64,000 nucleotides of DNA from Candidatus Aminicenantes bacterium UBA6228 (GTDB taxonomy: Bacteria > Acidobacteriota > Aminicenantia > Aminicenantales > Saccharicenantaceae). Positions 7,994 through 16,486 of the stretch are shown here, piece after piece. Every line of letters begins with the position of its first letter. The stretch's first letter is position 1. The stretch is from the NCBI GenBank assembly GCA_002441005.1, contig DJWO01000012.1, positions 85,307-149,306 on the forward strand. Direction: 5' to 3'. Below the pieces are notes generated by a model. It made no database searches. It was not told where the DNA came from and saw only the letters and a program-made list of their open reading frames with translations. The translations under genes were made by a program, and so were the position numbers.

Positions 7994-10312
7994 TCAGGTC
8001 TTTTGACCGGTCATAAATTTTGTTAAAAAATTAACCGCCCGGTCACAACGTCTGAAAACCGGCAGGCCGTTTTTCTCTAAGTAATCAGCCAGGGGATCAA
8101 ACAGCCGGCCGGCATCAATATTAACGATCATTGGTTTATCAGTTTTCTTAAAAGCTCTGATCAGGTAGCCGGCTAAACTGTTATCGGCATAAATGTTTTC
8201 CTGATGACCTTCCCCGGGGGGCAAGGTCTGGAGAGCGGCTGTCACCGGCACGATGGAAACAACTACACAATCAATTCCTTCCTCCTCCAGCAGGGCCTCC
8301 ACACAGGTCCCAAAGGCCGCATCATCGGCCATAGGAGTGACATCAAGCGGATTATGAACATCCTGCAACCGGTCAATGCCCAGAGGAGCTAAAGCCTTAT
8401 TAATTTTCCCGGTTGTCGTCTCGGAAAATTCCCCCAGAACCAGGCCGCCGTTATCACCTCTTAAATTATCGGCCATAATCACTGATTCGAAACCAGCGTT
8501 AGTTATCAGGCCTACCCGGTTTCCTCTAATTTTCTTATCAGCCAGGTAAGCCAGGCCCTTGATCAGGCTTTCAAACTCATCAATGGTTTCGGCGACAATC
8601 ATTCCGGCCTGAGACATCAGGCTCGCCGCCACCGGATAGTCACCAGCCACTGAAGCGGTGTGACTGGAAGTAGCTTTACGCCCTTCTGGACTCCGGCCAG
8701 CTTTATAAACAACTACTTTCTGGCCGGCCTGCCTGGATTTCTTAGCGGCCTGAAGGAGATTGAGTCCGTCGCCCGGCTGAAGACCCTCAAGATAAAAAGC
8801 TATAATTCTGGCTTCCGGCCGGTCTTTTAGATATTGCCAGTAATCACCGGCGGTCAGATCAAGTTGATTGCCAATCGAAATGGCATAAACGGGCTTGATC
8901 CGGTCTTCATTACTCATTCTGGACAGCATAAAAGCCCCGCTCTGAGTAACGATGGCCAGGCCGGCCTCAATTCCAGCCGGCCTTTTTAATTTATAATCAG
9001 GGATAAAGATACTGTCATACCTGCCGGGCAGGGAAATGACCCCTAAACAATTTCCACCATTGACCACCGGCACAATTTTACCTTCCCGCCTTTTTTCTTT
9101 TAAGAGATTTCTCAGGCTGGCTTCCAGGCCTTCTGTCCCGGCCTTTTCTCCTAAGCCGCCGGCTATAACAATAACTGAATAAGCTTTTTCGAGATCAATC
9201 AGGTCTTTCAACACCGGATAAACCTGCTCAGCTCCTAAGGAATGAATAAAAAGGTCCACGGTGACGGGCAGCTCAGCGATGCCGGGCACACAGCGGCAAC
9301 CTTCTATTGATTGAGTTCCAGGCTTAACCACATAAATTTTTTCGGGCGGAAAACCATTTTTGAGCAGATTATTTAAAATAATGTGGCCGGTGTTCATTTT
9401 TTCCGAGACACCGATCAGGCCAATGGTTTCGGGCTCAAGAAGTTTTTTAATCTGGCCAGTTGGCCTGGTTGAAACTTCAATCTTCCGCCGTGAAAAACGG
9501 CACAGTCCATCCAGCGGAACCAGCTGGTCAGCCGTCACCACCAGAGGGTTCACTTCCAGTTCTTCAATGGTATAGGTCTCTTTCCGGTTAAAAATTGAAA
9601 AATTCCGTCCCATAGACTGGAAAATTTCAACCGCCCGAACCAGTTTCTCCGGTTCAATCAGTGGCTTTCGCCCGCGAAATTCCTGAGCTATTTTCCCGTA
9701 GATGGCTGTCTTCTCGAGAGTGGTTCTAATCGCCCGGGATGAAACCGGGGTGGAAGGCAAAATAGCCAGGCTGCGGCCGGCTTTCAGGTAGGTGTTTAAA
9801 TATTCGACATCCAGCCCGCCACCGCCAAAAGTGACCACCGGTCCAAAGTCATTGGTCGCCCTCAAACCCAGCAGAATTTCTGAACCAAATCCAATCTGAG
9901 CATAATCAATCAGCTCAACAATTAAGAAACCCTGAATTGAAGCCTCCACCTCAGCTGAAGAACTCCGGTCCTGACCGGCAACCGCTGGCCAGGTTTTTAT
10001 GACCCGCTGTTTCATCTTTTTAACTGCCAGGTCAATTTCCCGAACAGAATTCTTAACGATGGCCACTCCGCCCACCTCTGATTTGTGCTGAATCAAAGGT
10101 GAAACAACCTTGACCACCACTTTAGAGCTGATGATTTTTTTTAATTGTTCGGCTTGAAGTTTTTTCCCCACCGGTAGAAAAAAGCAGGCGGGGACCTTAA
10201 AGCCAAACAATTTTAAAAGAGCGTAAACTTCAGGTTCAAGCAGAAAATTTCGCCCGGCAGCTTCGGCTTTTTTAAAAATATTCCTGGCCAGGCCCGGATT
10301 GTTTTTTACCAT
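7994..10312 (-). CDS. NDP-forming acyl-CoA synthetase, ATP-grasp domain first (beta-alpha order)
   Basis: A 772-residue fusion. Residues about 10-275 are the ATP-grasp (beta) part with SPLIQHKSEVGGVAI (H76) and TFGGGGLDVEY; residues about 290-390 are the CoA-binding Rossmann domain (ETIGLIGVSEKMNTGH); the rest are the succinyl-CoA-ligase-like flavodoxin domains, with H551 in ATSSHTASVAGD aligning with the phospho-histidine of this family. These enzymes convert an acyl-CoA plus ADP and phosphate to acid plus ATP. Most bacterial fusions have the CoA-binding part first, so the order here is swapped. The gene directly follows iorB-iorA, suggesting aryl-acetyl-CoA as substrate (inference). The ATG at 10312 was chosen over an upstream TTG because GAGG is nine bases before it. 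Confidence 0.85.
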   Translation of the reverse strand: MVKNNPGLARNIFKKAEAAGRNFLLEPEVYALLKLFGFKVPACFFLPVGKKLQAEQLKKIISSKVVVKVVSPLIQHKSEVGGVAIVKNSVREIDLAVKKMKQRVIKTWPAVAGQDRSSSAEVEASIQGFLIVELIDYAQIGFGSEILLGLRATNDFGPVVTFGGGGLDVEYLNTYLKAGRSLAILPSTPVSSRAIRTTLEKTAIYGKIAQEFRGRKPLIEPEKLVRAVEIFQSMGRNFSIFNRKETYTIEELEVNPLVVTADQLVPLDGLCRFSRRKIEVSTRPTGQIKKLLEPETIGLIGVSEKMNTGHIILNNLLKNGFPPEKIYVVKPGTQSIEGCRCVPGIAELPVTVDLFIHSLGAEQVYPVLKDLIDLEKAYSVIVIAGGLGEKAGTEGLEASLRNLLKEKRREGKIVPVVNGGNCLGVISLPGRYDSIFIPDYKLKRPAGIEAGLAIVTQSGAFMLSRMSNEDRIKPVYAISIGNQLDLTAGDYWQYLKDRPEARIIAFYLEGLQPGDGLNLLQAAKKSRQAGQKVVVYKAGRSPEGRKATSSHTASVAGDYPVAASLMSQAGMIVAETIDEFESLIKGLAYLADKKIRGNRVGLITNAGFESVIMADNLRGDNGGLVLGEFSETTTGKINKALAPLGIDRLQDVHNPLDVTPMADDAAFGTCVEALLEEEGIDCVVVSIVPVTAALQTLPPGEGHQENIYADNSLAGYLIRAFKKTDKPMIVNIDAGRLFDPLADYLEKNGLPVFRRCDRAVNFLTKFMTGQKT

Positions 10313-10364
10313 CTTCAATCACCTCACCCTTTAAGCCCCATGGTCAATGATCCCGCCCGAAAGC

Positions 10365-10946
10365 TCACTGTTCACCTGTTGCCGCCTGGCGGCCAAGGTC
10401 AAAGGCTTTCAGATTGGTATTAACCACCTTCTCTCCCTTAGCCCTGAATAAGACTTCGATGAATTTTTTTAGATTCTCTTCTTTAAGCGGCAGAAAAACA
10501 GAAGCCGCTCCCAGGACAACCATATTTTCAGCCCGGAGGCTGCCGGCCTCTTTGGCCAGCCTATCAGCTTCGAGCAGAAGGCTGGATGGAATCTTTTTAA
10601 TCTCACGGTAAATATCTTCGAGTGGCGGATAATCCGGAATATTAAGATAAGGGCTGCGGCTGGAAATCACCGTCCCCCGGGGTTTGAGATAAGAGAAATA
10701 CCGCAAGGCTTCCAGTGGTTCGACGCTTAGAATCAGATCCGCTTCCCCCTGGGGAATAAGCGGGCTGTAGATTTTAGTATCTGATAGGCGAAGATGAGAC
10801 TGAACTGCCCCTCCCCGCTGAGACATGCCATGAACTTCAGCCTGAAGGAAATAATGCCCTTCAGCCAGAGAGGCTTGATCTATAACGAAAGCAATGGACA
10901 GAATTCCCTGTCCGCCAACTCCAGCCAGAATAAGGTTATAAGTCAT
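10365..10946 (-). CDS. iorB: Indolepyruvate:ferredoxin oxidoreductase, beta subunit
   Basis: A 193-residue protein of the 2-oxoacid:ferredoxin oxidoreductase gamma-domain type. Landmarks are ILAGVGGQGILSIAFV at the N-terminus, AEVHGMSQRGGAVQSHLR, and DLILSVEPLEALRY. With IorA it oxidises aryl-pyruvates (from tryptophan, phenylalanine and tyrosine) to aryl-acetyl-CoA, reducing ferredoxin in the cytoplasm. The ATG is two bases after the iorA stop and its AGGAG lies inside the end of iorA, so translation is coupled. The acyl-CoA synthetase follows after 52 bases. Confidence 0.93.
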   Translation of the reverse strand: MTYNLILAGVGGQGILSIAFVIDQASLAEGHYFLQAEVHGMSQRGGAVQSHLRLSDTKIYSPLIPQGEADLILSVEPLEALRYFSYLKPRGTVISSRSPYLNIPDYPPLEDIYREIKKIPSSLLLEADRLAKEAGSLRAENMVVLGAASVFLPLKEENLKKFIEVLFRAKGEKVVNTNLKAFDLGRQAATGEQ

Positions 10947-10948
10947 CC

Positions 10949-12547
10949 TTAGCTCCTTTTCTTATCACCGAGAATCTGGACGCATTCCCGGCGGACAATA
11001 ATAACTGAAAGGCCATGATAAGCCAGTTCTTCTTTGATGATACCGGTATTCAGCTGATGGTTTTTGGGCAAAGGAATAATTACTCTGATATGCTCCGGGC
11101 TGACCCCTAAGCCTGCCAGCATCCGGTCTAAAGGCTCACCGGTGCCAAAGCTCGGCTGAGCTCCGGTCATGGCCACCGTCCCGTTGTCCAGAATAATCAC
11201 CGTCAGATCGCTATTGGAATAGACTGCATCCAGAAGGGGTGTTATTCCCGAATGGGCAAAAGTCGAATCGCCGATGACTGCCACCGAGGGATAGACACCA
11301 GCCTCAGCTCCGCCTTTAGCCATGGAGACACTGGCCCCCATGCAGACACAGGTTTGGATAGCTTTATAGGGAGGAAGAGCACCCAGTGTATAGCAACCTA
11401 TATCAGAAAAGACGTTACCCCGGTCATAACCTTGAAGTGCCTCATTTAAAGCCTTAAAAGTATCAGCATGTGGACAGCCAGGACAGAGTTGCGGCGGCCG
11501 GCCAGGCAGCTGGAAGCCGTCAGTCTTCAGCCCGGTCTTAACCGGCAAGCCCAGAGCTCTGGCCACCGTCTCCGGCGTCAATTCACCGGAAGTCGGAAGG
11601 GTCTCATCCATCTTGCCTTTGATAACTTTACCTGGAATGCCGGCCACTCCACGAATAAATCTTTCCATAAACGGATAACCTTCTTCGATGACTAAGATTT
11701 CATCTACCTCTTCAATGAGCTTTAAAAGCTTCTTTTCTGGAAAAGGATAAGTAGAGATTTTAAGGTAAGCAGGCCGGGAAGACAGCCGGCTGTAAACTTC
11801 ACGGAAATAATTAAAGGCCAGCCCGGAAACCACCACTCCCAAGCGGTTTCCTTTGTCGGCTGGCGAAAGTTCATTAAAAGGACATTCCTCAGCATAATTT
11901 TTTAATTGTTTTTGCCGCTGGAGCAGGTCCTGGAAACGGCGGCAGGCGTTGGCCGGGAGCAGAGTCCAGTCCGGTCCATAGCCATATTCAGGTTGTTGAT
12001 TCTTCTTTCTTGCCTCTCCAACTTCCACCGGCGCCCGGCTGTGGGCCAGCCTGGTGGCTAACCTGATCATAACCGGCAAACCAAACTTTTCTGACAGGTC
12101 AAAAGCCTCTCTGGTCAGATCATAAGCTTCTTGATGATTGGCTGGCTCGAAGGCCAAAATCCGGGCAAAATCAGCATAGAAGCGGCTATCCTGTTCATTC
12201 TGAGAAGAATGAAAGCCGGGATCATCGGCTGAAACGACCACCAATCCGCCATTGGCTCCAGTTATAGCCGCATTGATAAAAGGGTCGGCTGCAACATTCA
12301 GACCAACATGCTTAAAGGAAACCATGGCCCGGCGTCCGGCAAAGGAAACGCCCAGAGCTTCTTCCATGGCTACCTTTTCATTGACACACCATTTAGCCAC
12401 ATAATTTTTCCCGCCGTTCGACTGACTTATCAAAAATTCCATAATCTCAGAAGCTGGCGTCCCCGGATAGGAATAAGCCGCCGTTAGACCGGAGTGGATT
12501 GCTCCCAGAGCTACGGCCTCATCACCCAGAAGTATAATTTTTTCCAT
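10949..12547 (-). CDS. iorA: Indolepyruvate:ferredoxin oxidoreductase, alpha subunit, lacking the C-terminal ferredoxin module
   Basis: A 532-residue subunit. The N-terminal pyrimidine domain (LLGDEAVALGAIHSGLTAAY, GLNVAADPF, VVVSADDPGFHSSQNEQDSR) is followed by the transketolase C-terminal-like domain and the TPP-binding domain: CPGCPHADTFKAL, DIGCYTLGALPPYKAIQTCV, then AVIGDSTFAHSG and LDNGTVAMTGAQPS. It ends shortly after VIIVRRECVQILG. Known IorA proteins continue with a domain binding two [4Fe-4S] clusters; here the stop codon and the iorB start follow at once and no CxxCxxCxxxC motif exists in any nearby frame, so the domain is absent rather than frameshifted. AAGGA precedes the ATG. 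Expressed from a divergent promoter shared with the Rrf2 gene. Confidence 0.93.
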   Translation of the reverse strand: MEKIILLGDEAVALGAIHSGLTAAYSYPGTPASEIMEFLISQSNGGKNYVAKWCVNEKVAMEEALGVSFAGRRAMVSFKHVGLNVAADPFINAAITGANGGLVVVSADDPGFHSSQNEQDSRFYADFARILAFEPANHQEAYDLTREAFDLSEKFGLPVMIRLATRLAHSRAPVEVGEARKKNQQPEYGYGPDWTLLPANACRRFQDLLQRQKQLKNYAEECPFNELSPADKGNRLGVVVSGLAFNYFREVYSRLSSRPAYLKISTYPFPEKKLLKLIEEVDEILVIEEGYPFMERFIRGVAGIPGKVIKGKMDETLPTSGELTPETVARALGLPVKTGLKTDGFQLPGRPPQLCPGCPHADTFKALNEALQGYDRGNVFSDIGCYTLGALPPYKAIQTCVCMGASVSMAKGGAEAGVYPSVAVIGDSTFAHSGITPLLDAVYSNSDLTVIILDNGTVAMTGAQPSFGTGEPLDRMLAGLGVSPEHIRVIIPLPKNHQLNTGIIKEELAYHGLSVIIVRRECVQILGDKKRS

Positions 12548-12581
12548 TAGCCTGTCCTTTGTTTTTATTATCCCTGAATTT

Positions 12582-12634
12582 AACTAAGTTCTGATTTAGT
12601 TTTCAGCATACAATTTAACCATTTGGCCTGTCAA
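12582..12634 (-). promoter_or_regulatory. iorAB promoter with downstream dyad
   Basis: On the minus strand a consensus TTGACA (12629-12634) and TATGCT (12605-12610) are 18 bases apart. Just downstream of the -10, AACTAA (12582-12587) and TTAGTT (12596-12601) form a 6-bp inverted repeat with an 8-base spacer, a plausible repressor site. The divergent Rrf2 regulator is the obvious candidate to bind it. Confidence 0.6.
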
Positions 12635-12645
12635 GAAAATTAAAT

Positions 12646-12674
12646 TTGTCAAATTACTATAATTCCTATAAAAT
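12646..12674 (+). promoter_or_regulatory. Promoter of the rrf2-resB-ccsA unit
   Basis: TTGTCA (12646-12651) and TAAAAT (12669-12674) are 17 bases apart. Transcription would start near 12681, so an ATG at 12686 would have almost no leader; this supports the start at 12731 for the regulator. The -35 box is 12 bases from that of the divergent iorAB promoter. Confidence 0.55.
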
Positions 12675-12730
12675 TATGGTGTATTATGGTCAGGGCCAAA
12701 ATAGTAGAAGCCCTGGCCAGGAGGCGTCCA

Positions 12731-13198
12731 ATGTTTAGAATCTCAACCAAAGGCCGTTATGGCGCCAGGCTGATGCTTAACCTCGCCTTGCATTATCAAG
12801 ACGGCCAAAAAGCCCGCTCGCTAAAGGAAGTAGCCGAAGAAGAGGCTATTTCCATCAGATATCTCGAACAGATTATCATTCCTCTCCGGGTTCACCGGCT
12901 GGTTAAAAGCCTGCGAGGGGCAGGAGGCGGTTATGCTTTGACCAGAAACCCGGCCGCTATCAGCCTGAGCCAGGTTCTCCTGGCGGTAGAAGGCAATTGC
13001 TGTCTGACCGACTGCCTGGAAGAGGGCGCCCAGTGTCCAAGAATGTCCAGCTGTGCCGCCTATGAGATCTGGAAGGAAGCCACCCGGATAATGAAGGAGT
13101 ATTTTGATTCGGTCAGCCTGGAGGACATGGTTATAATAGCCAGGAAAAAAAGCAAGCGGCCAGTTAAGGCGGCCAGGCGGCCGTCCCAATCTAAATAA
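12731..13198 (+). CDS. Rrf2 family regulator with cysteine cluster
   Basis: A 155-residue Rrf2-type winged-helix regulator. It begins MFRISTKGRYGARLMLNLAL, followed by SLKEVAEEEAISIRYLEQII (recognition region) and the wing SLRGAGGGYALTR. A cysteine cluster follows at about residues 90-108 (NCCLTDCLEEGAQCPRMSSC), in the position where IscR and NsrR bind an Fe-S cluster, so redox, NO or iron-sulfur sensing is likely. The start at 12731 has AGGAGG six to seven bases upstream and matches family N-termini; the longer frame does not. It is followed after 17 bases by resB and lies opposite iorAB, so it may control both units. Confidence 0.88.
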   Translation: MFRISTKGRYGARLMLNLALHYQDGQKARSLKEVAEEEAISIRYLEQIIIPLRVHRLVKSLRGAGGGYALTRNPAAISLSQVLLAVEGNCCLTDCLEEGAQCPRMSSCAAYEIWKEATRIMKEYFDSVSLEDMVIIARKKSKRPVKAARRPSQSK

Positions 13199-13215
13199 AA
13201 GTCGGGGGTTTTAGG

Positions 13216-14562
13216 TTGATAAGGTTCTTATCCTCAATCAGGCTGACTATAGCTCTTCTGATTTTGATTATTATTCTGTCAGTCACAGGTACTCTTATAC
13301 CTCAAGGAGAAACGCCCGGTTTTTACCAGCATTATTCCCCGCGCTGGTCAGGAATTATTTTGGGCCTGCAATTTGATCATCTTTACCGGTCGCCACTTTT
13401 TCTGAGCCTGGCTTTCCTTTTCCTGCTGAATATTCTTTTTTGTTCAAGCCAGAAGCTACCGGCCAAGTTCAAGCAGATCAGAGGTCAGATTGAATTTAAT
13501 CCGGTTGAAGGCCGGGCAGGCAGTGATAAAAAATTCATAACCGGTTTTTCTAACTGGTTATGGTTGGAGCCTGATTCCTTAGTGGCCGGACTCAAGCAAA
13601 AACACTACCGGGTAAAAATAGAAGAGGCCAGTGGTCAGAAAACCCTGCTGGCTCAAAAAGGCCAGCTGGGGCTATTTGGTCCAGAAATTGTTCATCTGGC
13701 TTTAGTTATTATCATCATTGGCGGGCTGATTTCCGCTCTTTTCAGTCAAAGACTAACCCTGGCTTTAAGTGAGGGCCAGACAGCTGATCTACCCGGCAAG
13801 AATTTTTCGGTGAAGCTGGATAGATTCGCGACCGATTATTATCCAGACGGCTCGGTTAAAAGCTGGCAGAGTCTGGTTTCAATTATTGAGCAGGGCCAGA
13901 TAAAAAAACAAAAGACAGTGGAAGTCAACCGTCCCTTAAAATATGACGGGCTGAATTTTTTTCAGATGAGCTATGGTTTTGACTGGGACCAAGCACAGGT
14001 TGAACTGGAGATCAAGGGTACTGATCTGGCCGCCAGCAACCTGACACTCAGAGTGGGAGAAAAAGTGCAGATGGGGCCTGGGCTGACTCTTAGCCTTATA
14101 ACCTTTATCCCTGATTTTGAAATCGACGAAGAAGGCCAGCCGGCCAGCCGTTCAGCTGAAGCCAACAATCCGGCGGCTCTGGTCCAGGTTACCAGGGAAG
14201 GACAACCGGTTTACCGGGGCTGGCTTTTTTATTATCAGCCCGATTTAAACCGGGTTCAATCTCAACCTGACTTCAACCTGGAAATTAGTTTAAAAAAGTT
14301 TGAAGCTCCGGTCTTTTCCGGCCTGGAAGCAGCCGGCGATCCCGGGATGAATTTTGTCTGGTCAGGCTCTATTCTTCTTTTCCTTGGACTTCTGGCCTGT
14401 TTTTATACCAGTTATCGACAGCTGGCCATCAGAGTCCAGCCGGCTGGGAAGCCTGTTCTGGTGGCCCGTTGCCGGCATAATCAGGCTGCTTTTTACCGTG
14501 AACTGGAAGAGCTGCTCGGCCAGAGGCCGGCTGACCGGATAAATTCAGCTAGAAAAAAATGA
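13216..14562 (+). CDS. resB: Cytochrome c biogenesis protein ResB
   Basis: A 448-residue membrane protein. Three N-terminal helices (LTIALLILIIILSVTGTLIP, the segment around LYRSPLFLSLAFLFLLNILF, and EIVHLALVIIIIGGLISALF), a large periplasmic domain (about residues 180-375) and a last helix near residue 390 give the ResB topology. In System II cytochrome c maturation ResB and CcsA export haem and attach it to apocytochrome c outside the membrane. Translation starts at a TTG preceded by GGGGG; no better start is near. The gene lies between the Rrf2 regulator and ccsA, all within 20 bases of each other. No cytochrome c gene is in the window. Confidence 0.85.
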   Translation: MIRFLSSIRLTIALLILIIILSVTGTLIPQGETPGFYQHYSPRWSGIILGLQFDHLYRSPLFLSLAFLFLLNILFCSSQKLPAKFKQIRGQIEFNPVEGRAGSDKKFITGFSNWLWLEPDSLVAGLKQKHYRVKIEEASGQKTLLAQKGQLGLFGPEIVHLALVIIIIGGLISALFSQRLTLALSEGQTADLPGKNFSVKLDRFATDYYPDGSVKSWQSLVSIIEQGQIKKQKTVEVNRPLKYDGLNFFQMSYGFDWDQAQVELEIKGTDLAASNLTLRVGEKVQMGPGLTLSLITFIPDFEIDEEGQPASRSAEANNPAALVQVTREGQPVYRGWLFYYQPDLNRVQSQPDFNLEISLKKFEAPVFSGLEAAGDPGMNFVWSGSILLFLGLLACFYTSYRQLAIRVQPAGKPVLVARCRHNQAAFYRELEELLGQRPADRINSARKK

Positions 14563-14575
14563 AGGGAAAAAGGAC

Positions 14576-15388
14576 GTGAACGAATTTCCGCTGCTGCTCA
14601 TTTCTTTTATTATCTATCTACTGGTTATGCTGACTGGCTTTGCCTCTTTTTTTGGTTCGAAAACTAAATGGACAAGGATTTCTTACTGGCTGGCCATGGC
14701 CGGTCTGATAGTTCAGTTGGCCAGCCTGCTGGTTAGAACCATAGTCAGCGGCCATGCTCCCTTTACCAATATGTATGAGTCAATAAACTTTCTGAGCTGG
14801 TCGTGCGCTCTGGTGGTCATTATTTTTCAACGGACCTTCAAACTGGAAAAAGCCTGGCCCTATCTCTGGCTGATGATCGTCGCCCTGATGGCCCTCGTCT
14901 CCTCGCCTGCTCTGCCAAAAAACGTCACTCCTCTTGTGCCTGCTCTCCAGAGCTACTGGCTCTGGCTTCATGTTTCAGTTACCCTCCTTGGCGAGGCTTT
15001 TCTGGCTGTGGCTTTTGTGGCCAGTATTCTCTATTTGACTGCCGGCCGGGACTCGGCCGGAAAATTAGAATCACAAAAAAGACAGGAAAAATACGACCTC
15101 ATTGCCTACCGGGCAGTAGCCGCTGGTTTCCCCCTGTTTACACTCGGGGCTTTAGTTTTTGGCATGATCTGGGCCAGCCGGGCCTGGGGGCGCTATTGGA
15201 GCTGGGATCCAAAAGAAGTCTGGTCCTTGATTACCTGGCTTTTCTATGCCCTTTATCTTCATACCAGACTGGTCATGGGCTGGAAAGGAAAAAGATCAGC
15301 TCTAATTGCCATTATTGGTTTTCTGGCTGCTCTTTTTACTTTTTTCGGGGTCAACTACCTGCTGTCCGGACTCCATAGTTATGCCTGA
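14576..15388 (+). CDS. ccsA: Cytochrome c biogenesis protein CcsA/ResC
   Basis: A 270-residue integral membrane protein with about eight helices. The tryptophan-rich haem-handling motif of the CcmC/CcmF/CcsA family is clear: WGRYWSWDPKEVWSLITW. Conserved histidines include the one in SGHAPFTNMYES (before the WWD helix) and those in WLHVSVTLLGE and GLHSYA near the C-terminus. It works with ResB as the System II synthetase. It starts at GTG 14 bases after resB with AAGGAC close upstream. The presence of resB-ccsA shows that this otherwise fermentative-looking organism makes c-type cytochromes. Confidence 0.9.
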   Translation: MNEFPLLLISFIIYLLVMLTGFASFFGSKTKWTRISYWLAMAGLIVQLASLLVRTIVSGHAPFTNMYESINFLSWSCALVVIIFQRTFKLEKAWPYLWLMIVALMALVSSPALPKNVTPLVPALQSYWLWLHVSVTLLGEAFLAVAFVASILYLTAGRDSAGKLESQKRQEKYDLIAYRAVAAGFPLFTLGALVFGMIWASRAWGRYWSWDPKEVWSLITWLFYALYLHTRLVMGWKGKRSALIAIIGFLAALFTFFGVNYLLSGLHSYA

Positions 15389-15475
15389 TCAATAATTAAT
15401 AATCACAACTCAACAATCAGACTGTCATTTTCCAGCCGGGTTTTTGGACCGGCAGCCGGCAGCTATCAGCTCTTT

Positions 15476-16357
15476 TTATTGAATCTTTCTTTCCGCCGCT
15501 TCAATGGTATTCATCATCAGCATGGTGACAGTCATCGGTCCAACGCCGCCTGGAACTGGAGTAATAGCGGCTGCTTTGTCTTTAATCGGTTCAAAATCGC
15601 AGTCCCCTACCAGCCTGAAGCCTTTAGCCGCCGCTGGATCGGGAACACGGTTAACGCCAACATCAATTACCACGCAGCCTTCTCTAACCATGTCAGCCGT
15701 AATAACTTTGGGAGCACCCATGGCCGCTACCAGGATATCGGCCTGCAGGGTATATTTTTTTATGTCCTTAGTGCCGGTGTGACAAACAGTCACGGTGGCA
15801 TTAGCTCCCGGTTTTTTCTGCATCAGCAAGGCCGCCAGTGGTTTGCCGACAATATTGCTCCGCCCGCAGATAACTACATGTTTCCCTTCCGGGCTATAGC
15901 CGCTTCGCACCAGCATCTGCTGAATCCCATAGGGAGTACAGGGCAACGGACAGGGCTCGCCCCGAAGCAGCTTGCCGACATTGACCGGATGGAAGCCGTC
16001 AACATCTTTTTCCGGAGAGATAAAATTTATAACTTTGTCTGGATTGACCCATTTAGGCAGGGGCAACTGAACCAGCACGCCATTAAAACGTTGATCACTA
16101 TTAAGACGGTCGACATTTTTTAATATTTCCTCTTCGGAGGCATCACCGGGCAGGCGGACAGTTTCTTCAAAAATGCCTATTTCTTCAGCCGCTCTGGCCT
16201 TAGCGGTGACATAAGAGACTGAAGCCGGATCTTCACCAACCAGAATCACCCCCAGGCCGGCAACCACTCCTTTTTCTTTGAGCTTTTGAGCTCTCAGTTT
16301 TAATTCTTCTCTAATGGCTGCTGCCACTTCTTTTCCTGATATTATTTTGGCCGGCAT
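15476..16357 (-). CDS. folD: Bifunctional methylenetetrahydrofolate dehydrogenase/cyclohydrolase
   Basis: A 293-residue FolD of usual length. The active-site segment SVSYVTAKARAAEEIGI has the catalytic Tyr-x3-Lys, and VLVQLPLPKWV, EKDVDGFHPVNVGKL, GRSNIVGKPLAALL and TPVPGGVGPMTVTML are diagnostic. It interconverts methylene- and formyl-tetrahydrofolate using NADP in the cytoplasm. GGAGG precedes the ATG. It faces ccsA convergently; the 87-base gap holds a GC-rich dyad (GCCGG/CCGGC near 15437) but no convincing terminator. Confidence 0.97.
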   Translation of the reverse strand: MPAKIISGKEVAAAIREELKLRAQKLKEKGVVAGLGVILVGEDPASVSYVTAKARAAEEIGIFEETVRLPGDASEEEILKNVDRLNSDQRFNGVLVQLPLPKWVNPDKVINFISPEKDVDGFHPVNVGKLLRGEPCPLPCTPYGIQQMLVRSGYSPEGKHVVICGRSNIVGKPLAALLMQKKPGANATVTVCHTGTKDIKKYTLQADILVAAMGAPKVITADMVREGCVVIDVGVNRVPDPAAAKGFRLVGDCDFEPIKDKAAAITPVPGGVGPMTVTMLMMNTIEAAERKIQ

Positions 16358-16369
16358 TTTGCCTCCTTT

Positions 16370-16422
16370 CTAACTTATAGATAATTAATAATTAAGTTAG
16401 CTGAAAAATAATCTGAGGTCAA
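16370..16422 (-). promoter_or_regulatory. folD promoter with overlapping inverted repeat
   Basis: TTGACC (16417-16422) and a weak -10 AAGTTA complement, TAACTT (16394-16399), are 17 bases apart on the minus strand. CTAACTT (16370-16376) and AAGTTAG (16394-16400) are exact inverted repeats with a 17-base spacer, spanning from the -10 into the leader. This could be an operator or a leader hairpin. Confidence 0.4.
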
Positions 16423-16486
16423 CTGCCAGTCCTGACCAATCAAACTGAGCCAACCACTCTGATTTTAGCTTTAGCCTGTTCCGGCC

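Noticed and set aside
15420..15475. GC-rich dyad between ccsA and folD as a bidirectional terminator
   Set aside because: The stem is only about five pairs, competing pairings exist, and the T-run is separated from it.
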